64,000 bases of DNA, from assembly GCF_004366035.1 (NCBI RefSeq), contig NZ_SOEE01000008.1, forward strand, positions 133,989-197,988. The letters run 5' to 3'. The stretch comes from Cytobacillus oceanisediminis. GTDB lineage: Bacteria > Bacillota > Bacilli > Bacillales > Cytobacillaceae. Positions 51,174 through 60,149 of the stretch are shown one piece after another (within the stretch, counting starts at the first letter, position 1; every line of letters starts with the position of its first letter). A program made the translations under genes and the position numbers. Under the pieces are notes generated by a model. The model did not search any database, had not been told where the DNA came from, and saw only the letters and a program-made list of their open reading frames with translations.

Positions 51174-51913
51174 AGATCATTCGGACAGCCGATTATAACC
51201 ATATGAGCCAAAAAGCGGCCCAGCTGATGATTGAAAAAATTCGGCAGCAGCCGGGTATGACATTAGGGCTTGCAACCGGAAGCACACCAAAAGGAGTTTA
51301 TGCCGAACTGATTAAAGATCATCAAGAGAATGGCACTTCTTATGAAAAAATAACGACGATTAATTTGGATGAATATATCGGCCTGCTTCCTTCTGACCCT
51401 AATAGCTACAGGCATTTCATGAATAGTGAACTATTTGATCACCTGGACATCCGGCTGGAACACACGCACCTTCCAAATGGAGCAGCAGAAGATATGCCAC
51501 AGGAGTCCGAACGGTATGAGCAGCTGATCAAGGATTTGGCAAATATCGATCTGCAGCTGCTGGGAATTGGACGCAATGGTCATATCGGCTTCAACGAACC
51601 CGGCACGTCTTTTCACAGCCGTACGCATATCGTGGACCTGGCGGAAAGTACACGTAAGGCGAACGCAAGGTTTTTCAATTCTATTGAAGACGTTCCAGCC
51701 CAAGCGATTACTATGGGAATCGCTTCGATTCTTGATAGCCGGGAAATCCTCCTGCTCGCTTCAGGTTCAGCCAAGGCAGAAGCTATCAGGCAGCTGGTTT
51801 ATGGAGAACCTGATGAACAGTTTCCCGCATCAGCTTTGAAGCTGCATGAGAATGTGACAATCATAGCCGATGAAAAAGCACTTAGTCTTGTCAGTAAGGA
51901 TGAGCACTACTAA
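51170..51913 (+). CDS. nagB: glucosamine-6-phosphate deaminase
   Basis: 247-residue enzyme converting glucosamine-6P to fructose-6P and ammonia. LGLATGSTPKGVYAELI, TINLDEYIGL (catalytic Asp), and GIGRNGHIGFNEPGTSFHSRTH are the family motifs. TTG start overlaps the nagA stop, with GAGGTGAA upstream. It joins the recycling route to glycolysis. Confidence 0.96.
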   Translation: MKIIRTADYNHMSQKAAQLMIEKIRQQPGMTLGLATGSTPKGVYAELIKDHQENGTSYEKITTINLDEYIGLLPSDPNSYRHFMNSELFDHLDIRLEHTHLPNGAAEDMPQESERYEQLIKDLANIDLQLLGIGRNGHIGFNEPGTSFHSRTHIVDLAESTRKANARFFNSIEDVPAQAITMGIASILDSREILLLASGSAKAEAIRQLVYGEPDEQFPASALKLHENVTIIADEKALSLVSKDEHY

Positions 51914-51932
51914 TAGTGATAGGAGAATTCCC

Positions 51933-52664
51933 ATGATCGATAAGCAATCACCCATCCCGATATATCACCAATTGGAAGAGTATATTAAACAATTAATAGA
52001 AAGCGGCATATTAAAGCCTGATGAAGCAATCCCTTCTGAGCGTGAGTATTCTGAGCAATACCAGATTAGCCGCATGACAGTCAGACAGGCCTTAAACAAC
52101 CTTGTCAACGATGGCTATCTATACAGGCAAAAAGGACGCGGAACTTTCGTCAACAAGCAGAAGGTCGAACAAAAGCTTCAGGGATTGACCAGCTTTACCG
52201 AAGATATGAAAGAGCGCGGCCTTGTGCCGAGCAGCCGTCTCATTTCATTTGAAATCATCCCGGCCGAGCCGCAGCTGGCGAGAAAGCTTGATATAAAAGA
52301 AAATACACCTGTTTATGAAATTAAACGTGTGCGGATGGCAGATAATCTGCCAATGGCGCTGGAAACCACCTGCCTGCCTGCTAATCTCGTTAAAGGGCTT
52401 ACGGAAGAAATCATCAACAAGTCCCTTTACCAGCATATTGAAGAAAAATTGTCTCTGACCATCAGTGAAGCAACCCAGCAAATTGAAGCCTCCATCGCTA
52501 AGGAAACGGAAGTAAACCACTTGCAGGTCGAATCTGGGTCGCCTGTACTGCTTATTGTCCGAACTTCCTTTTTAGAGGACGGCACGCCTTTTGAGCTTGT
52601 CAAATCAGCATACCGCGCAGACCGCTATAAATTTGTTCATACGATGCAGCGTGCTACAAAATAG
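51933..52664 (+). CDS. nagR: GntR/HutC-family repressor NagR
   Basis: 243 residues, identical in length to B. subtilis YvoA/NagR. N-terminal winged helix (PIYHQLEEYIKQLIESGILKPDEAIPSEREYSEQYQISRMTVRQALNNLV, about 10-65) and a chorismate-lyase-fold effector domain (about 85-240) that binds glucosamine-6P or GlcNAc-6P. A longer upstream frame is rejected on GGAGAATTCCC before 51933. It likely represses through the sites at 46230 and 49913. Confidence 0.95.
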   Translation: MIDKQSPIPIYHQLEEYIKQLIESGILKPDEAIPSEREYSEQYQISRMTVRQALNNLVNDGYLYRQKGRGTFVNKQKVEQKLQGLTSFTEDMKERGLVPSSRLISFEIIPAEPQLARKLDIKENTPVYEIKRVRMADNLPMALETTCLPANLVKGLTEEIINKSLYQHIEEKLSLTISEATQQIEASIAKETEVNHLQVESGSPVLLIVRTSFLEDGTPFELVKSAYRADRYKFVHTMQRATK

Positions 52665-52699
52665 GAGAAAGCCCATCAGGGTTTTCTCCTATTTTCATT
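52658..52699 (+). terminator. nagR terminator
   Basis: Stem AAAATAGGAGAAA / TTTCTCCTATTTT around GCCCATCAGGG, ending in TTTTCATTTT. Confidence 0.9.
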
Positions 52700-52773
52700 T
52701 TACCATGTCCTTTTGGAAGGTTCGTCCATATTATATACATGAGAATATTTTTTTAGTTGAAAGGAGCGATTAG

Positions 52774-53439
52774 ATGAAAATCATACTGGATGCCGGGCAT
52801 GGATTCAGTACTTCAGGCAAACGGAGCCCTAACGGAATGAGAGAATATGAATTCAATCGCGCTGTTGCAGAACTAGCGAAGGAGATGCTGGAAAGCTATC
52901 AAAACACAGTGGTGTCCTTTGCACACTCGGATATACGGGACGTGCCGCTTGCCGAAAGGACTGCACTGGCAAATAAACAAAACGCGGACTGCTATTTGTC
53001 CATCCATGCCAATGCTTTCGGAACGGGCGGATGGAACAGTGCAGGCGGAATTGAAACATATGTCTACCCTTCCAAACCTCGGGAAGCGCTGGCATTAGCC
53101 CAAAAGATACAGCGAAACTTAATCAGTTCTACAGGCTTGCGGGATCGGGGAGTCAAAACAGCTGATTTCCAGGTTCTTCGCGAGACAAAAATGACTGCTG
53201 TCCTTGTGGAATGCGGGTTTATGACCAATAAAGAAGAAGCTTCCCTTCTCCGAACCCCTCTCTATCAAAAACGCTGTGCACAAGCTATTGTAAAAGCAAT
53301 CGCTGAACAATACGGCTTAAGAAAAAATGATAAAATCAAACAATATAAAGTTCAAGTTGCATTTTCAGAAAAGCAGCTTGCCGAGAAACTTGCCGGGAAT
53401 CTGAAGAAAGACGGCTTTAATGCTACCATCATTGAATAG
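52774..53439 (+). CDS. N-acetylmuramoyl-L-alanine amidase with C-terminal SPOR-like domain
   Basis: 221 residues. Amidase_3 domain (1-175): zinc ligands in ILDAGHGFS (His9), the REYEFN glutamate and SIHANA histidine, and the catalytic glutamate in LVECGFMTN. A short SPOR-like tail (YKVQVAFSEKQLAEKLAGNLKKDGFNATII) may bind glycan strands. No signal peptide, so it either acts inside the mother cell or after lysis, like phage or spore amidases. AAAGGAG precedes the ATG. Neighbourhood with MurNAc recycling genes suggests muropeptide trimming, but it has its own transcript. Confidence 0.88.
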   Translation: MKIILDAGHGFSTSGKRSPNGMREYEFNRAVAELAKEMLESYQNTVVSFAHSDIRDVPLAERTALANKQNADCYLSIHANAFGTGGWNSAGGIETYVYPSKPREALALAQKIQRNLISSTGLRDRGVKTADFQVLRETKMTAVLVECGFMTNKEEASLLRTPLYQKRCAQAIVKAIAEQYGLRKNDKIKQYKVQVAFSEKQLAEKLAGNLKKDGFNATIIE

Positions 53440-53440
53440 A

Positions 53441-53472
53441 AAAAATCCAGCATCACTGATGCTGGATTTTTA
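53441..53472. terminator. bidirectional terminator, amidase / yvlD
   Basis: AAAAATCCAGCATCA / TGATGCTGGATTTTT, a near-perfect stem with T runs on both strands. Confidence 0.92.
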
Positions 53473-53478
53473 GCGCAT

Positions 53479-53838
53479 TTATTTTTCCTTCGCCGGTTCA
53501 AGAATCGCTTTTTGAATGACAAGATTAACTATTGACATAATCACAGATACAAGAATCGCTGTGCCAAACCCGGCAATTTCAAATGAATCCCCCATAAAGC
53601 CATCTGTAATCATTAACGTAACAGCATTGATGACGAACAAAAACAGACCGAGCGTTAAAACAGTGACTGGCAGAGTTAATATAATCAGGATTGGTTTCAC
53701 GAGTATGTTCAGGATGGAAAGCATGAAGCTGGCACCGATGGCAGCCCCAAATCCTGATAAGTAAAACGAATCCTTAAAAAAGCCGGCGATCGCTACAAAT
53801 AGGACCGCATTAATCAAAATGCCCAGAATCCATCTCAT
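53479..53838 (-). CDS. yvlD: phage holin family 4-type membrane protein YvlD
   Basis: 119 residues with four hydrophobic helices (IAGFF region 10-30, 32-50, 57-82 and 90-112). Member of the mycobacterial phage-holin IV superfamily, of unknown function. Three bases after yvlC. In B. subtilis it ends the sigma-W-controlled yvlABCD operon. Confidence 0.88.
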   Translation of the reverse strand: MRWILGILINAVLFVAIAGFFKDSFYLSGFGAAIGASFMLSILNILVKPILIILTLPVTVLTLGLFLFVINAVTLMITDGFMGDSFEIAGFGTAILVSVIMSIVNLVIQKAILEPAKEK

Positions 53839-53841
53839 TTC

Positions 53842-54036
53842 TTACAGCACCTCTTCATTCGGAAGCACGAACACAAGCAGAGCATAAATGAGTGTCATTG
53901 GAAAAACGCCTGTTGTAAATAATAAAACAATGAAGATCACCCTGAGTATGGCAGAATCTATACCAATCGATTTTGATAAGCCGCCCAATACCCCCGCTAA
54001 TTTTCGGTTGCTGCGGGAGCGAACCAATTTATTCAC
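53842..54036 (-). CDS. yvlC: PspC-domain membrane protein YvlC
   Basis: 64-residue PspC family protein: basic start RSRSNRKLAGVLGGLSKSIGIDSAILRVIFIVLLF, then a second hydrophobic stretch. Linked with phage-shock-like envelope stress. GTG start with AGGAGGG upstream. Separated from yvlB by 249 bases containing repeat copy B. Confidence 0.9.
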   Translation of the reverse strand: MNKLVRSRSNRKLAGVLGGLSKSIGIDSAILRVIFIVLLFTTGVFPMTLIYALLVFVLPNEEVL

Positions 54037-54055
54037 AATGAATCCCTCCTATCAA

Positions 54056-54237
54056 GAAAAGCGGAAGCCCCTTGCCCTCGAAGGAACGCAGACTAAGAAC
54101 GCCACGTCCTGTGGCAACGTCTGCATGACCCCCATCCTAGGGGCCTCACCTCTAGGGGGTAGGCGCTCCTCCTAAAGCTAGCGCTTTTAGCCGTGCGATG
54201 ATAAAGCTGTCGAAGCGTTCCTTGTGGAGCTAGACAG
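54056..54237 (+). repeat. structured intergenic repeat, copy B
   Basis: Begins GAAAAGCGGAAG and ends GGAGCTAGACAG. Core 54084-54148 equals copy A (44744-44808) at 60 of 65 bases; one of the changes is compensatory within the stem CCC(G/C) / (C/G)GGG. It splits yvlB from yvlC. Confidence 0.8.
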
Positions 54238-54285
54238 TAATGTTCAAAATTTTATACTATCTATCAAAAGCCTATTTCTTAGGCT

Positions 54286-55395
54286 TTACCAGGCTGTTGA
54301 CCGTTTGATCGTGATCGTACCTGTTTTTGAGTCAGCCCTCAGCTTAAGTCCGCTGCCGCTTTCTTTTACAGACTTGAAGCGCAGCATTTTCTGAATCACT
54401 TCGCTCTTTTCTTCTATTACTTCAATACCCTCAATATCAGGGTGGAAACTGCCCAGATTGGTGCGAAGCTCTCCGCTGACAGCAGCAAAATCCGGTACAA
54501 ACAGGTCGATGCTGCCCGTTGCTGCCTTTGCTTCGATCCATTCGCAGCGTTCATTTTCTGCCCTGCATGTTACATTGCCATTAAAAGATTGGAGTTCGGC
54601 TTTTTTGAAGTCTCCTTCAGCTAGAATAGCACCATTTAACGTTTCGGCTTCTACATGATCGATTCGGCTTTTTTGAATGGTAATCTGCCCGTTAGCTGTT
54701 TCAGCCTCAACATTTTTACTGTTTAAATCACTAACCATAATCTTTCCATTGGCCGTTTTCGCTTTAAAGTTTTCCACTGTTAAGTTTTGACTTTCAATCG
54801 GGCCATTAAACATGCGGATTTTCACATTTTCATATTCAGATCTGGGAATATAGATGACCGCTTCAAGCTTCATCCACTTTTGCTGACTGGAAAATCTAAG
54901 CTTCTGCCCTTCAATGGCAAAAATAACATCCTTCAGGAAATTTCTGCGTGCTTCATCCTGATTATCCACACGATAGACTTTAGCTTTGCATTCAACGCGG
55001 ACATCACTTTGCTCCCATGGAATCACCTTAACTGTCCCATTGGCAACATCAATGTCCAGATCTTTTAAGTATGCGTCTGCATGCTGAAATATATGAGAGA
55101 TCTCAACACTTTTCCCAAAATTAAAATCAAGATCCAGATCCTTCACTTTCTTAAAGGCAGAATCTACAAAATCAATGATTTTTTCCTTGGCACTTTGATG
55201 CTTTGAGCTGTATGGCTCACCCTTTTTAGCTTCTTCAAACTTAACCTCAGCAGAAAGCTCCTTAATTAAATCCTCCTGCTTCTGTTCCATCGTCTGATTT
55301 GTTTTTTCAAGCTGCTCCAGCAGAGTTAAAGCTTCCTCTACAGTAAGCTTTCCATCTTCGACCATTTTTAAAATACGTTTGCGTTCCTCTTTCAT
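54286..55395 (-). CDS. yvlB: YvlB/LiaX-like DUF4097 beta-helical protein
   Basis: 369 residues. An N-terminal short helical domain (ERKRILKMVEDGKLTVEEALTLLEQLEK) typical of YvlB and LiaX, a charged linker, then a repetitive beta region of the putative-adhesin DUF4097 type (VENFKAKTANGKIMVSDLNSKNVEAETANGQITI, VEAETLNGAILAEG). LiaX in enterococci senses cell-wall antibiotics, so an envelope-stress role is plausible. No signal peptide. AGGAGGG before the ATG. Confidence 0.88.
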   Translation of the reverse strand: MKEERKRILKMVEDGKLTVEEALTLLEQLEKTNQTMEQKQEDLIKELSAEVKFEEAKKGEPYSSKHQSAKEKIIDFVDSAFKKVKDLDLDFNFGKSVEISHIFQHADAYLKDLDIDVANGTVKVIPWEQSDVRVECKAKVYRVDNQDEARRNFLKDVIFAIEGQKLRFSSQQKWMKLEAVIYIPRSEYENVKIRMFNGPIESQNLTVENFKAKTANGKIMVSDLNSKNVEAETANGQITIQKSRIDHVEAETLNGAILAEGDFKKAELQSFNGNVTCRAENERCEWIEAKAATGSIDLFVPDFAAVSGELRTNLGSFHPDIEGIEVIEEKSEVIQKMLRFKSVKESGSGLKLRADSKTGTITIKRSTAW

Positions 55396-55419
55396 TTCTT
55401 TGGCCCTCCTCTATTATTT

Positions 55420-55734
55420 CTATTCTTCTATCAGGACTTTTACCCCTTTAATGATATTCCAGATAAGTACAATCAATAGCAGAATGATTGTGATGCCGAC
55501 AGCTGCAAGAAAAAATACCGGGATTTCCTGACCATTTACAATGAACTGGGTTACACCAGCAAAAACAATAAACGGAACAGGAACCAGCGGAATCAAATGT
55601 GATAGGAATGCACTCTTGGCATGCCGCTTCACTTCCGTGTCTTCTGATGCAAAAAATACAATGAGCGGAAAAATAAATCCTGCGAACATAATGCTAAAAT
55701 AGCTTAAGGCAGACAGAACCTTTCTTGTTTCCAT
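55420..55734 (-). CDS. yvlA: DUF4870-type membrane protein YvlA
   Basis: 104 residues, three hydrophobic helices (about 10-30, 42-68, 78-100) with the FASEDTEVKRHAKSAFLSHLIPL motif between the first two. Function unknown. AAAGGAG upstream. First gene of the yvlABCD set, directly behind a sigma-W promoter. Confidence 0.85.
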   Translation of the reverse strand: METRKVLSALSYFSIMFAGFIFPLIVFFASEDTEVKRHAKSAFLSHLIPLVPVPFIVFAGVTQFIVNGQEIPVFFLAAVGITIILLLIVLIWNIIKGVKVLIEE

Positions 55735-55758
55735 TGTTTTCAGCTCCTTTATCTGTCA

Positions 55759-55785
55759 TACGGAAATGGAGCGCTAAAAGTTTCA
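55759..55785 (-). promoter_or_regulatory. sigma-W (ECF) promoter of yvlABCD
   Basis: Minus strand: -35 TGAAAC (55785-55780), 17-base spacer, -10 CGTA (55762-55759), an exact match to the sigma-W consensus. yvlABCD is a known sigma-W operon in B. subtilis. Confidence 0.88.
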
Positions 55786-55896
55786 GCCTCTTCTTCATTA
55801 TAGAAAATCAAAGGGGGATTTTCCTCCATATTTCTAAAAATACATCTGCAGGCTGAGGGGTTCCATAGCCTCAAGTCGCATAGCTTTTTCTATAAT

Positions 55897-55926
55897 AAAA
55901 ACCGCCTTTCTTGTAAAGACGGTTTT
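55897..55926 (-). terminator. terminator of the coiled-coil gene
   Basis: Minus strand stem AAAACCGTCTTT / AAAGGCGGTTTT followed by TATTATA. Confidence 0.85.
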
Positions 55927-55937
55927 ATGGATGAGTC

Positions 55938-56282
55938 CTATTTATAGGCAGCTGCCAGGTCAGTGCGAGGCGCTTCCTTCTTTTTCACTTCGTCGATTTT
56001 ATTGACAAACATTTGGAATACTTTTCGTTTTTCATCCAAATCACGTATGTATTCTTTCAATTCGTTATACTTCTCTTCGAAAGGCTTATGATACATTTCG
56101 CGGATATTATCAATAATCTCTTCGTTCACAGTAGACTGGATAACCTGCTTTGTAATTCCATATTTGTAGGAATATACTTTAAGCTCTTTTTTAACATCCT
56201 CATATTCATTATTAATCTGATCCAAAACCTCAGAAATATCTTCTTTCCATTCTTCCAGAGACTTCTCTAAATAATCCTCCAT
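55938..56282 (-). CDS. hypothetical coiled-coil protein
   Basis: 114 residues, almost entirely charged amphipathic helix (EKSLEEWKEDISEVLDQINNEYEDVKKELKVYSYKYGI, EEKYNELKEYIRDLDEKRKVFQMFVNKIDEVKKK). No signal peptide, membrane segment or recognised domain. GGGGAGG precedes the ATG and a good terminator follows, so it is a genuine single-gene unit. I do not recognise the family. Confidence 0.75.
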   Translation of the reverse strand: MEDYLEKSLEEWKEDISEVLDQINNEYEDVKKELKVYSYKYGITKQVIQSTVNEEIIDNIREMYHKPFEEKYNELKEYIRDLDEKRKVFQMFVNKIDEVKKKEAPRTDLAAAYK

Positions 56283-56420
56283 AATGACCTCCCCTTCTGT
56301 TTCCAGGCAATAGCTTCCCTTATATAGGAGTATAACGCTGCTTGGTTACATCGATTTTGCTGGAACATTACATTGTGTTATCAATTAATAGAAGGGGAGG
56401 CAAAATAAATGGCCAACAAA

Positions 56421-57134
56421 CTAAAATGAGTAATTATCTATAATCTTATCAGCAATCAGCTCATATCCCTTTCCGTTCGGATGAAGGGAATCAGCGAAGT
56501 ACTGTTTCTTGTTTTTTCCCTTGAACAGTTCATTGGTAGAAACGTAGGTGATCTTTTTATCTTCCGCTGCTTTTTTTCTTATGGATTTGTTCCAATGATC
56601 AATATATTTTTCAATTTGGTCGCCGTCCGGGTAGGGATTGTATAGTCCGAGCAGGATAACAGGTGCATCACGGTTGGCGGTTTCCAGTGTTTCCAGGATT
56701 CCATTCAGTTTATCCTCATATATGTCTTTAGCTTCAACCAGTTTTTCGTGATGGAGCGGATACAGGTCCCCGCCGTTGCTTTTCAGCAAATCGTTTGTGC
56801 CAATATATACGATAAACATATCTGCATTTTTGATATCCTGTGCCACTTTCGGTTTGAGCATTTGCTGGAGGACATCAGAAGATTTATAGCCATAGACTCC
56901 ATGATTTGTTATTTTATAATTCTTATCCGGAAATGTCCGATCTAGTTTGCTCTGCAGCCTGCCAATGTATCCCTCTTCCGTTTCATCTCCATATCCGTAG
57001 GTAAGCGAATCCCCAAAAGCTACTATCGTTTGACTGCTTTCAGCCTTTTTCTCTTCTCCCAGAAATGTGATGGTTAGATAGATGCCGAATCCAAGCAATA
57101 TAAGGCCTGCCAAAAGGCAGATTTTATTTTTCAT
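56421..57134 (-). CDS. SGNH/GDSL hydrolase, membrane-anchored or secreted
   Basis: 237 residues. An N-terminal hydrophobic segment (KICLLAGLILLGFGIYLTITFLG) serves as signal anchor. Catalytic blocks of SGNH esterases follow: Ser in AFGDSLTYGYGD, Gly in TNHGVYGYKSSDV, Asn in IVYIGTNDLLKSNGG, and Asp-His in FADSLHPNGKGY. Lipase or acyl-esterase activity outside the membrane is likely; substrate unknown. AAAGGAAC before 57134; a longer frame is rejected. Confidence 0.9.
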   Translation of the reverse strand: MKNKICLLAGLILLGFGIYLTITFLGEEKKAESSQTIVAFGDSLTYGYGDETEEGYIGRLQSKLDRTFPDKNYKITNHGVYGYKSSDVLQQMLKPKVAQDIKNADMFIVYIGTNDLLKSNGGDLYPLHHEKLVEAKDIYEDKLNGILETLETANRDAPVILLGLYNPYPDGDQIEKYIDHWNKSIRKKAAEDKKITYVSTNELFKGKNKKQYFADSLHPNGKGYELIADKIIDNYSF

Positions 57135-57224
57135 AGTGTATGTTCCTTTCTTGGTTGAGATTATTGAAGGTAGCTGCAGACGCATGTTCTATACCCCTCA
57201 TCCCGGAGAATTAATCTCTTCTAC

Positions 57225-57260
57225 ATAAAAAGAAGCAGTACCAAAACGGTACTGCTTCTT
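57225..57260 (-). terminator. uvrA terminator
   Basis: Minus strand perfect stem AAGAAGCAGTACC / GGTACTGCTTCTT with loop GTTTT, followed by TTTATG. Confidence 0.92.
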
Positions 57261-57265
57261 CCTAA

Positions 57266-60142
57266 TTAAGCGTTTGTCACGCCCTCTTTTTCTTCAATTT
57301 GCTGTTTCATCCTCAGGCGGTCTCTTTCCAGGATCGGTTTGAGGTATTTGCCTGTATAGGATTCCGGAACTTCGGCAATTTTTTCCGGTGTACCGGCTGC
57401 TAAGATGGTACCTCCCTTATCTCCGCCTTCAGGTCCAAGGTCAACGATATAGTCGGCTGCCTTGATGACATCAAGATTATGCTCAATAACCAGTACGGTG
57501 TCTCCATTTTCAACAAGACGCTGAAGGACCACGAGCAGTCTTGAGATATCATCAACATGGAGGCCAGTTGTCGGTTCATCAAGAATGTACAGGGAGCGGC
57601 CCGTTGAACGGCGGTGCAATTCGGAAGCAAGTTTGACACGCTGCGCTTCACCGCCGGACAATGTTGTCGCAGGCTGTCCCAAAGTGATATAGCCCAAGCC
57701 AACATCATAAATCGTCTGCAGCTTGCGGCGGATTTTAGGAATATTTTCGAAAAACTCCAATGCATCTTCCACTGTCATTTCGAGAATCTCCGAAATATTC
57801 TTCCCTTTATACTTCACTTCAAGCGTTTCCCTGTTATAGCGTTTGCCATGACACACTTCACATGGCACATACACATCCGGCAGGAAGTGCATTTCAATCT
57901 TGATGATCCCGTCCCCGCGGCATGCTTCACATCGTCCGCCTTTTACATTGAAGCTGAAGCGCCCCTTTTTGTAGCCGCGAACTTTTGCTTCATTAGTTGA
58001 AGCAAATACATCCCGAATATCATCAAACACTCCGGTGTATGTTGCCGGGTTGGAACGAGGTGTCCGCCCGATTGGGGATTGATCGATATCAATGACTTTG
58101 TCGAGGTGATCCACACCTTTAATTTCTTTATGCTCACCCGGCTTTGCTTTGGCTCTATGAAGCTTTTGCGCAAGCCCTTTATGCAGAATTTCATTGATTA
58201 ACGTACTTTTTCCTGAACCGGATACGCCAGTAACGGAAATAAAAGTGCCGAGCGGGAACTTAACGTTCACATTTTTAAGATTGTTTTCTTTAGCCCCTTT
58301 AATTTCGATAAAACGCCCGTCGTTCTTGCGGCGCTCGATTGGCAGCGGAATAAATTTCCTGCCGGACAGATATTGACCTGTCAGAGAGTTCGGATCATCC
58401 ATGACTTCCTGAGGGGTACCAGCTGAAACGATTTGTCCGCCATGAACCCCCGCTCCCGGTCCTACATCGATTAAATAGTCGGCTGCCACCATCGTATCTT
58501 CATCGTGTTCTACCACGATCAGGGTGTTGCCGATATCTCTCATATTTTTCAGTGTATCAATCAAACGGTCATTATCACGCTGATGGAGACCAATCGAAGG
58601 CTCATCCAGAATGTAGAGTACACCTGTCAGGCGCGAACCGATTTGTGTGGCCAGGCGGATACGCTGTGCTTCACCGCCGGACAAAGTTCCCGCAGCCCGG
58701 CTTAATGTCAGGTAATCCAGCCCGACATTAATGAGGAAGCCTAGCCTCTCCTTAATCTCACGGAAAATGAGGTTGGCAATCTTCATTTCTTTTTCAGACA
58801 GTGTCAGATTTTCAAAGAAGCTGAATGCTTCCTCAATCGAATATTCTGTGACATGGCCGATATGTTTTCCAGATACAAGCACCGCAAGCGTTTCCGGCTT
58901 CAGACGGTAGCCTTTACAGGAAGGACATGGATGCTGGGCCATGTATTTTTCCATTTGCTCCCTGATGTAATCAGAGCTTGTTTCTTTATAGCGGCGCTCC
59001 ACATTGCGGATGACACCTTCAAAATGGATATAATTCTCCCTTACCTGGCCAAAATCGTTTTCATATCGGAAATAAATGCTGTCCTTGGGGGATCCGTATA
59101 AAACCTTATCAAGCAAGTGTTCAGGAATCTCCTTAACCGGCATGTCCATATCAATTCCATAATGATTGCAGACCGCCTCCAGCAGCTGAGGATAATATTG
59201 AGAGCTGGTCGGCTCCCATGGCGCAATGGCATTTTGCTTTAATGAAAGATCCTTATTGGGTATGACCAGATCAATATCTACCTCCAGCTTTGAGCCCAAT
59301 CCGTCACATTCCGTACAAGCACCAAACGGACTATTAAAAGAGAACATTCTTGGCTCAAGTTCGCCGATTGAAAATCCGCATTGAGGGCAGGCGTGGTTCT
59401 CGCTGAACAGCAGTTCCTCTTCCCCAATTACATCCACCAGCACCTTGCCATTGCCCAGATTCAACGCGGTTTCCAATGAATCAGCCAGCCGCGGAGCTAC
59501 CCCTTCTTTTACGACAATCCGGTCGATTACTACTTCTATAGAGTGCTTTTTGTTTTTTTCCAGCTCAATCTCATCACCGAGATCCATCATTTCTCCGTCG
59601 ACACGGACACGGACAAACCCCTGCTTTTTGACATCCTCAAACACTTTTACATGTGTCCCTTTTCGGCCGGATACAAGCGGAGCCATAACCTGGAGTTTTG
59701 TTCTTTCTGGGTACTCCATAATCCGGTCAACCATTTGCTCAATGGTCTGTGAGGAGATTTCAATGTTGTGAATCGGACAGGTTGGACGCCCCACCCGTGC
59801 AAATAATAATCGCAGATAATCATAAATTTCTGTCACCGTTCCCACTGTGGAACGAGGATTTCTGCTTGTCGTCTTTTGGTCAATTGAAATGGCAGGAGAC
59901 AGCCCCTCTATCGCATCCACGTCAGGCTTATCCATCTGGCCGAGGAATTGCCGGGCATAAGCAGATAATGATTCCACATAGCGGCGCTGCCCTTCTGCAT
60001 AAATTGTATCAAATGCCAGTGAGGACTTTCCTGAACCTGAAAGTCCTGTCAGGACGACAAGCTTATCTCTCGGAATGGTGACATCTATATTTTTCAGGTT
60101 ATGGGCTCTGGCACCCTTTACAATCAGTTTATCCATCGCCAT
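57266..60142 (-). CDS. uvrA: excinuclease ABC subunit UvrA
   Basis: 958-residue dimeric ABC ATPase that finds DNA damage and loads UvrB. Two ATPase cassettes: Walker [13 protein letters not shown] and [15 protein letters not shown] signatures [13 protein letters not shown] and [13 protein letters not shown], Walker [13 protein letters not shown] and [12 protein letters not shown]. Zinc modules CPQC...CTEC and CEAC...CEVC are intact. Length is typical. Seven bases after uvrB; same SOS-controlled operon. Confidence 0.98.
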   Translation of the reverse strand: MAMDKLIVKGARAHNLKNIDVTIPRDKLVVLTGLSGSGKSSLAFDTIYAEGQRRYVESLSAYARQFLGQMDKPDVDAIEGLSPAISIDQKTTSRNPRSTVGTVTEIYDYLRLLFARVGRPTCPIHNIEISSQTIEQMVDRIMEYPERTKLQVMAPLVSGRKGTHVKVFEDVKKQGFVRVRVDGEMMDLGDEIELEKNKKHSIEVVIDRIVVKEGVAPRLADSLETALNLGNGKVLVDVIGEEELLFSENHACPQCGFSIGELEPRMFSFNSPFGACTECDGLGSKLEVDIDLVIPNKDLSLKQNAIAPWEPTSSQYYPQLLEAVCNHYGIDMDMPVKEIPEHLLDKVLYGSPKDSIYFRYENDFGQVRENYIHFEGVIRNVERRYKETSSDYIREQMEKYMAQHPCPSCKGYRLKPETLAVLVSGKHIGHVTEYSIEEAFSFFENLTLSEKEMKIANLIFREIKERLGFLINVGLDYLTLSRAAGTLSGGEAQRIRLATQIGSRLTGVLYILDEPSIGLHQRDNDRLIDTLKNMRDIGNTLIVVEHDEDTMVAADYLIDVGPGAGVHGGQIVSAGTPQEVMDDPNSLTGQYLSGRKFIPLPIERRKNDGRFIEIKGAKENNLKNVNVKFPLGTFISVTGVSGSGKSTLINEILHKGLAQKLHRAKAKPGEHKEIKGVDHLDKVIDIDQSPIGRTPRSNPATYTGVFDDIRDVFASTNEAKVRGYKKGRFSFNVKGGRCEACRGDGIIKIEMHFLPDVYVPCEVCHGKRYNRETLEVKYKGKNISEILEMTVEDALEFFENIPKIRRKLQTIYDVGLGYITLGQPATTLSGGEAQRVKLASELHRRSTGRSLYILDEPTTGLHVDDISRLLVVLQRLVENGDTVLVIEHNLDVIKAADYIVDLGPEGGDKGGTILAAGTPEKIAEVPESYTGKYLKPILERDRLRMKQQIEEKEGVTNA

Positions 60143-60149
60143 TTTTACG

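Noticed and set aside
56408-56428. Six-codon frame (MANKLK) behind a good GGGGAGG site
   Set aside because: Overlaps the end of the SGNH hydrolase gene and has no following sequence; perhaps a chance or a remnant, not supportable as a gene.
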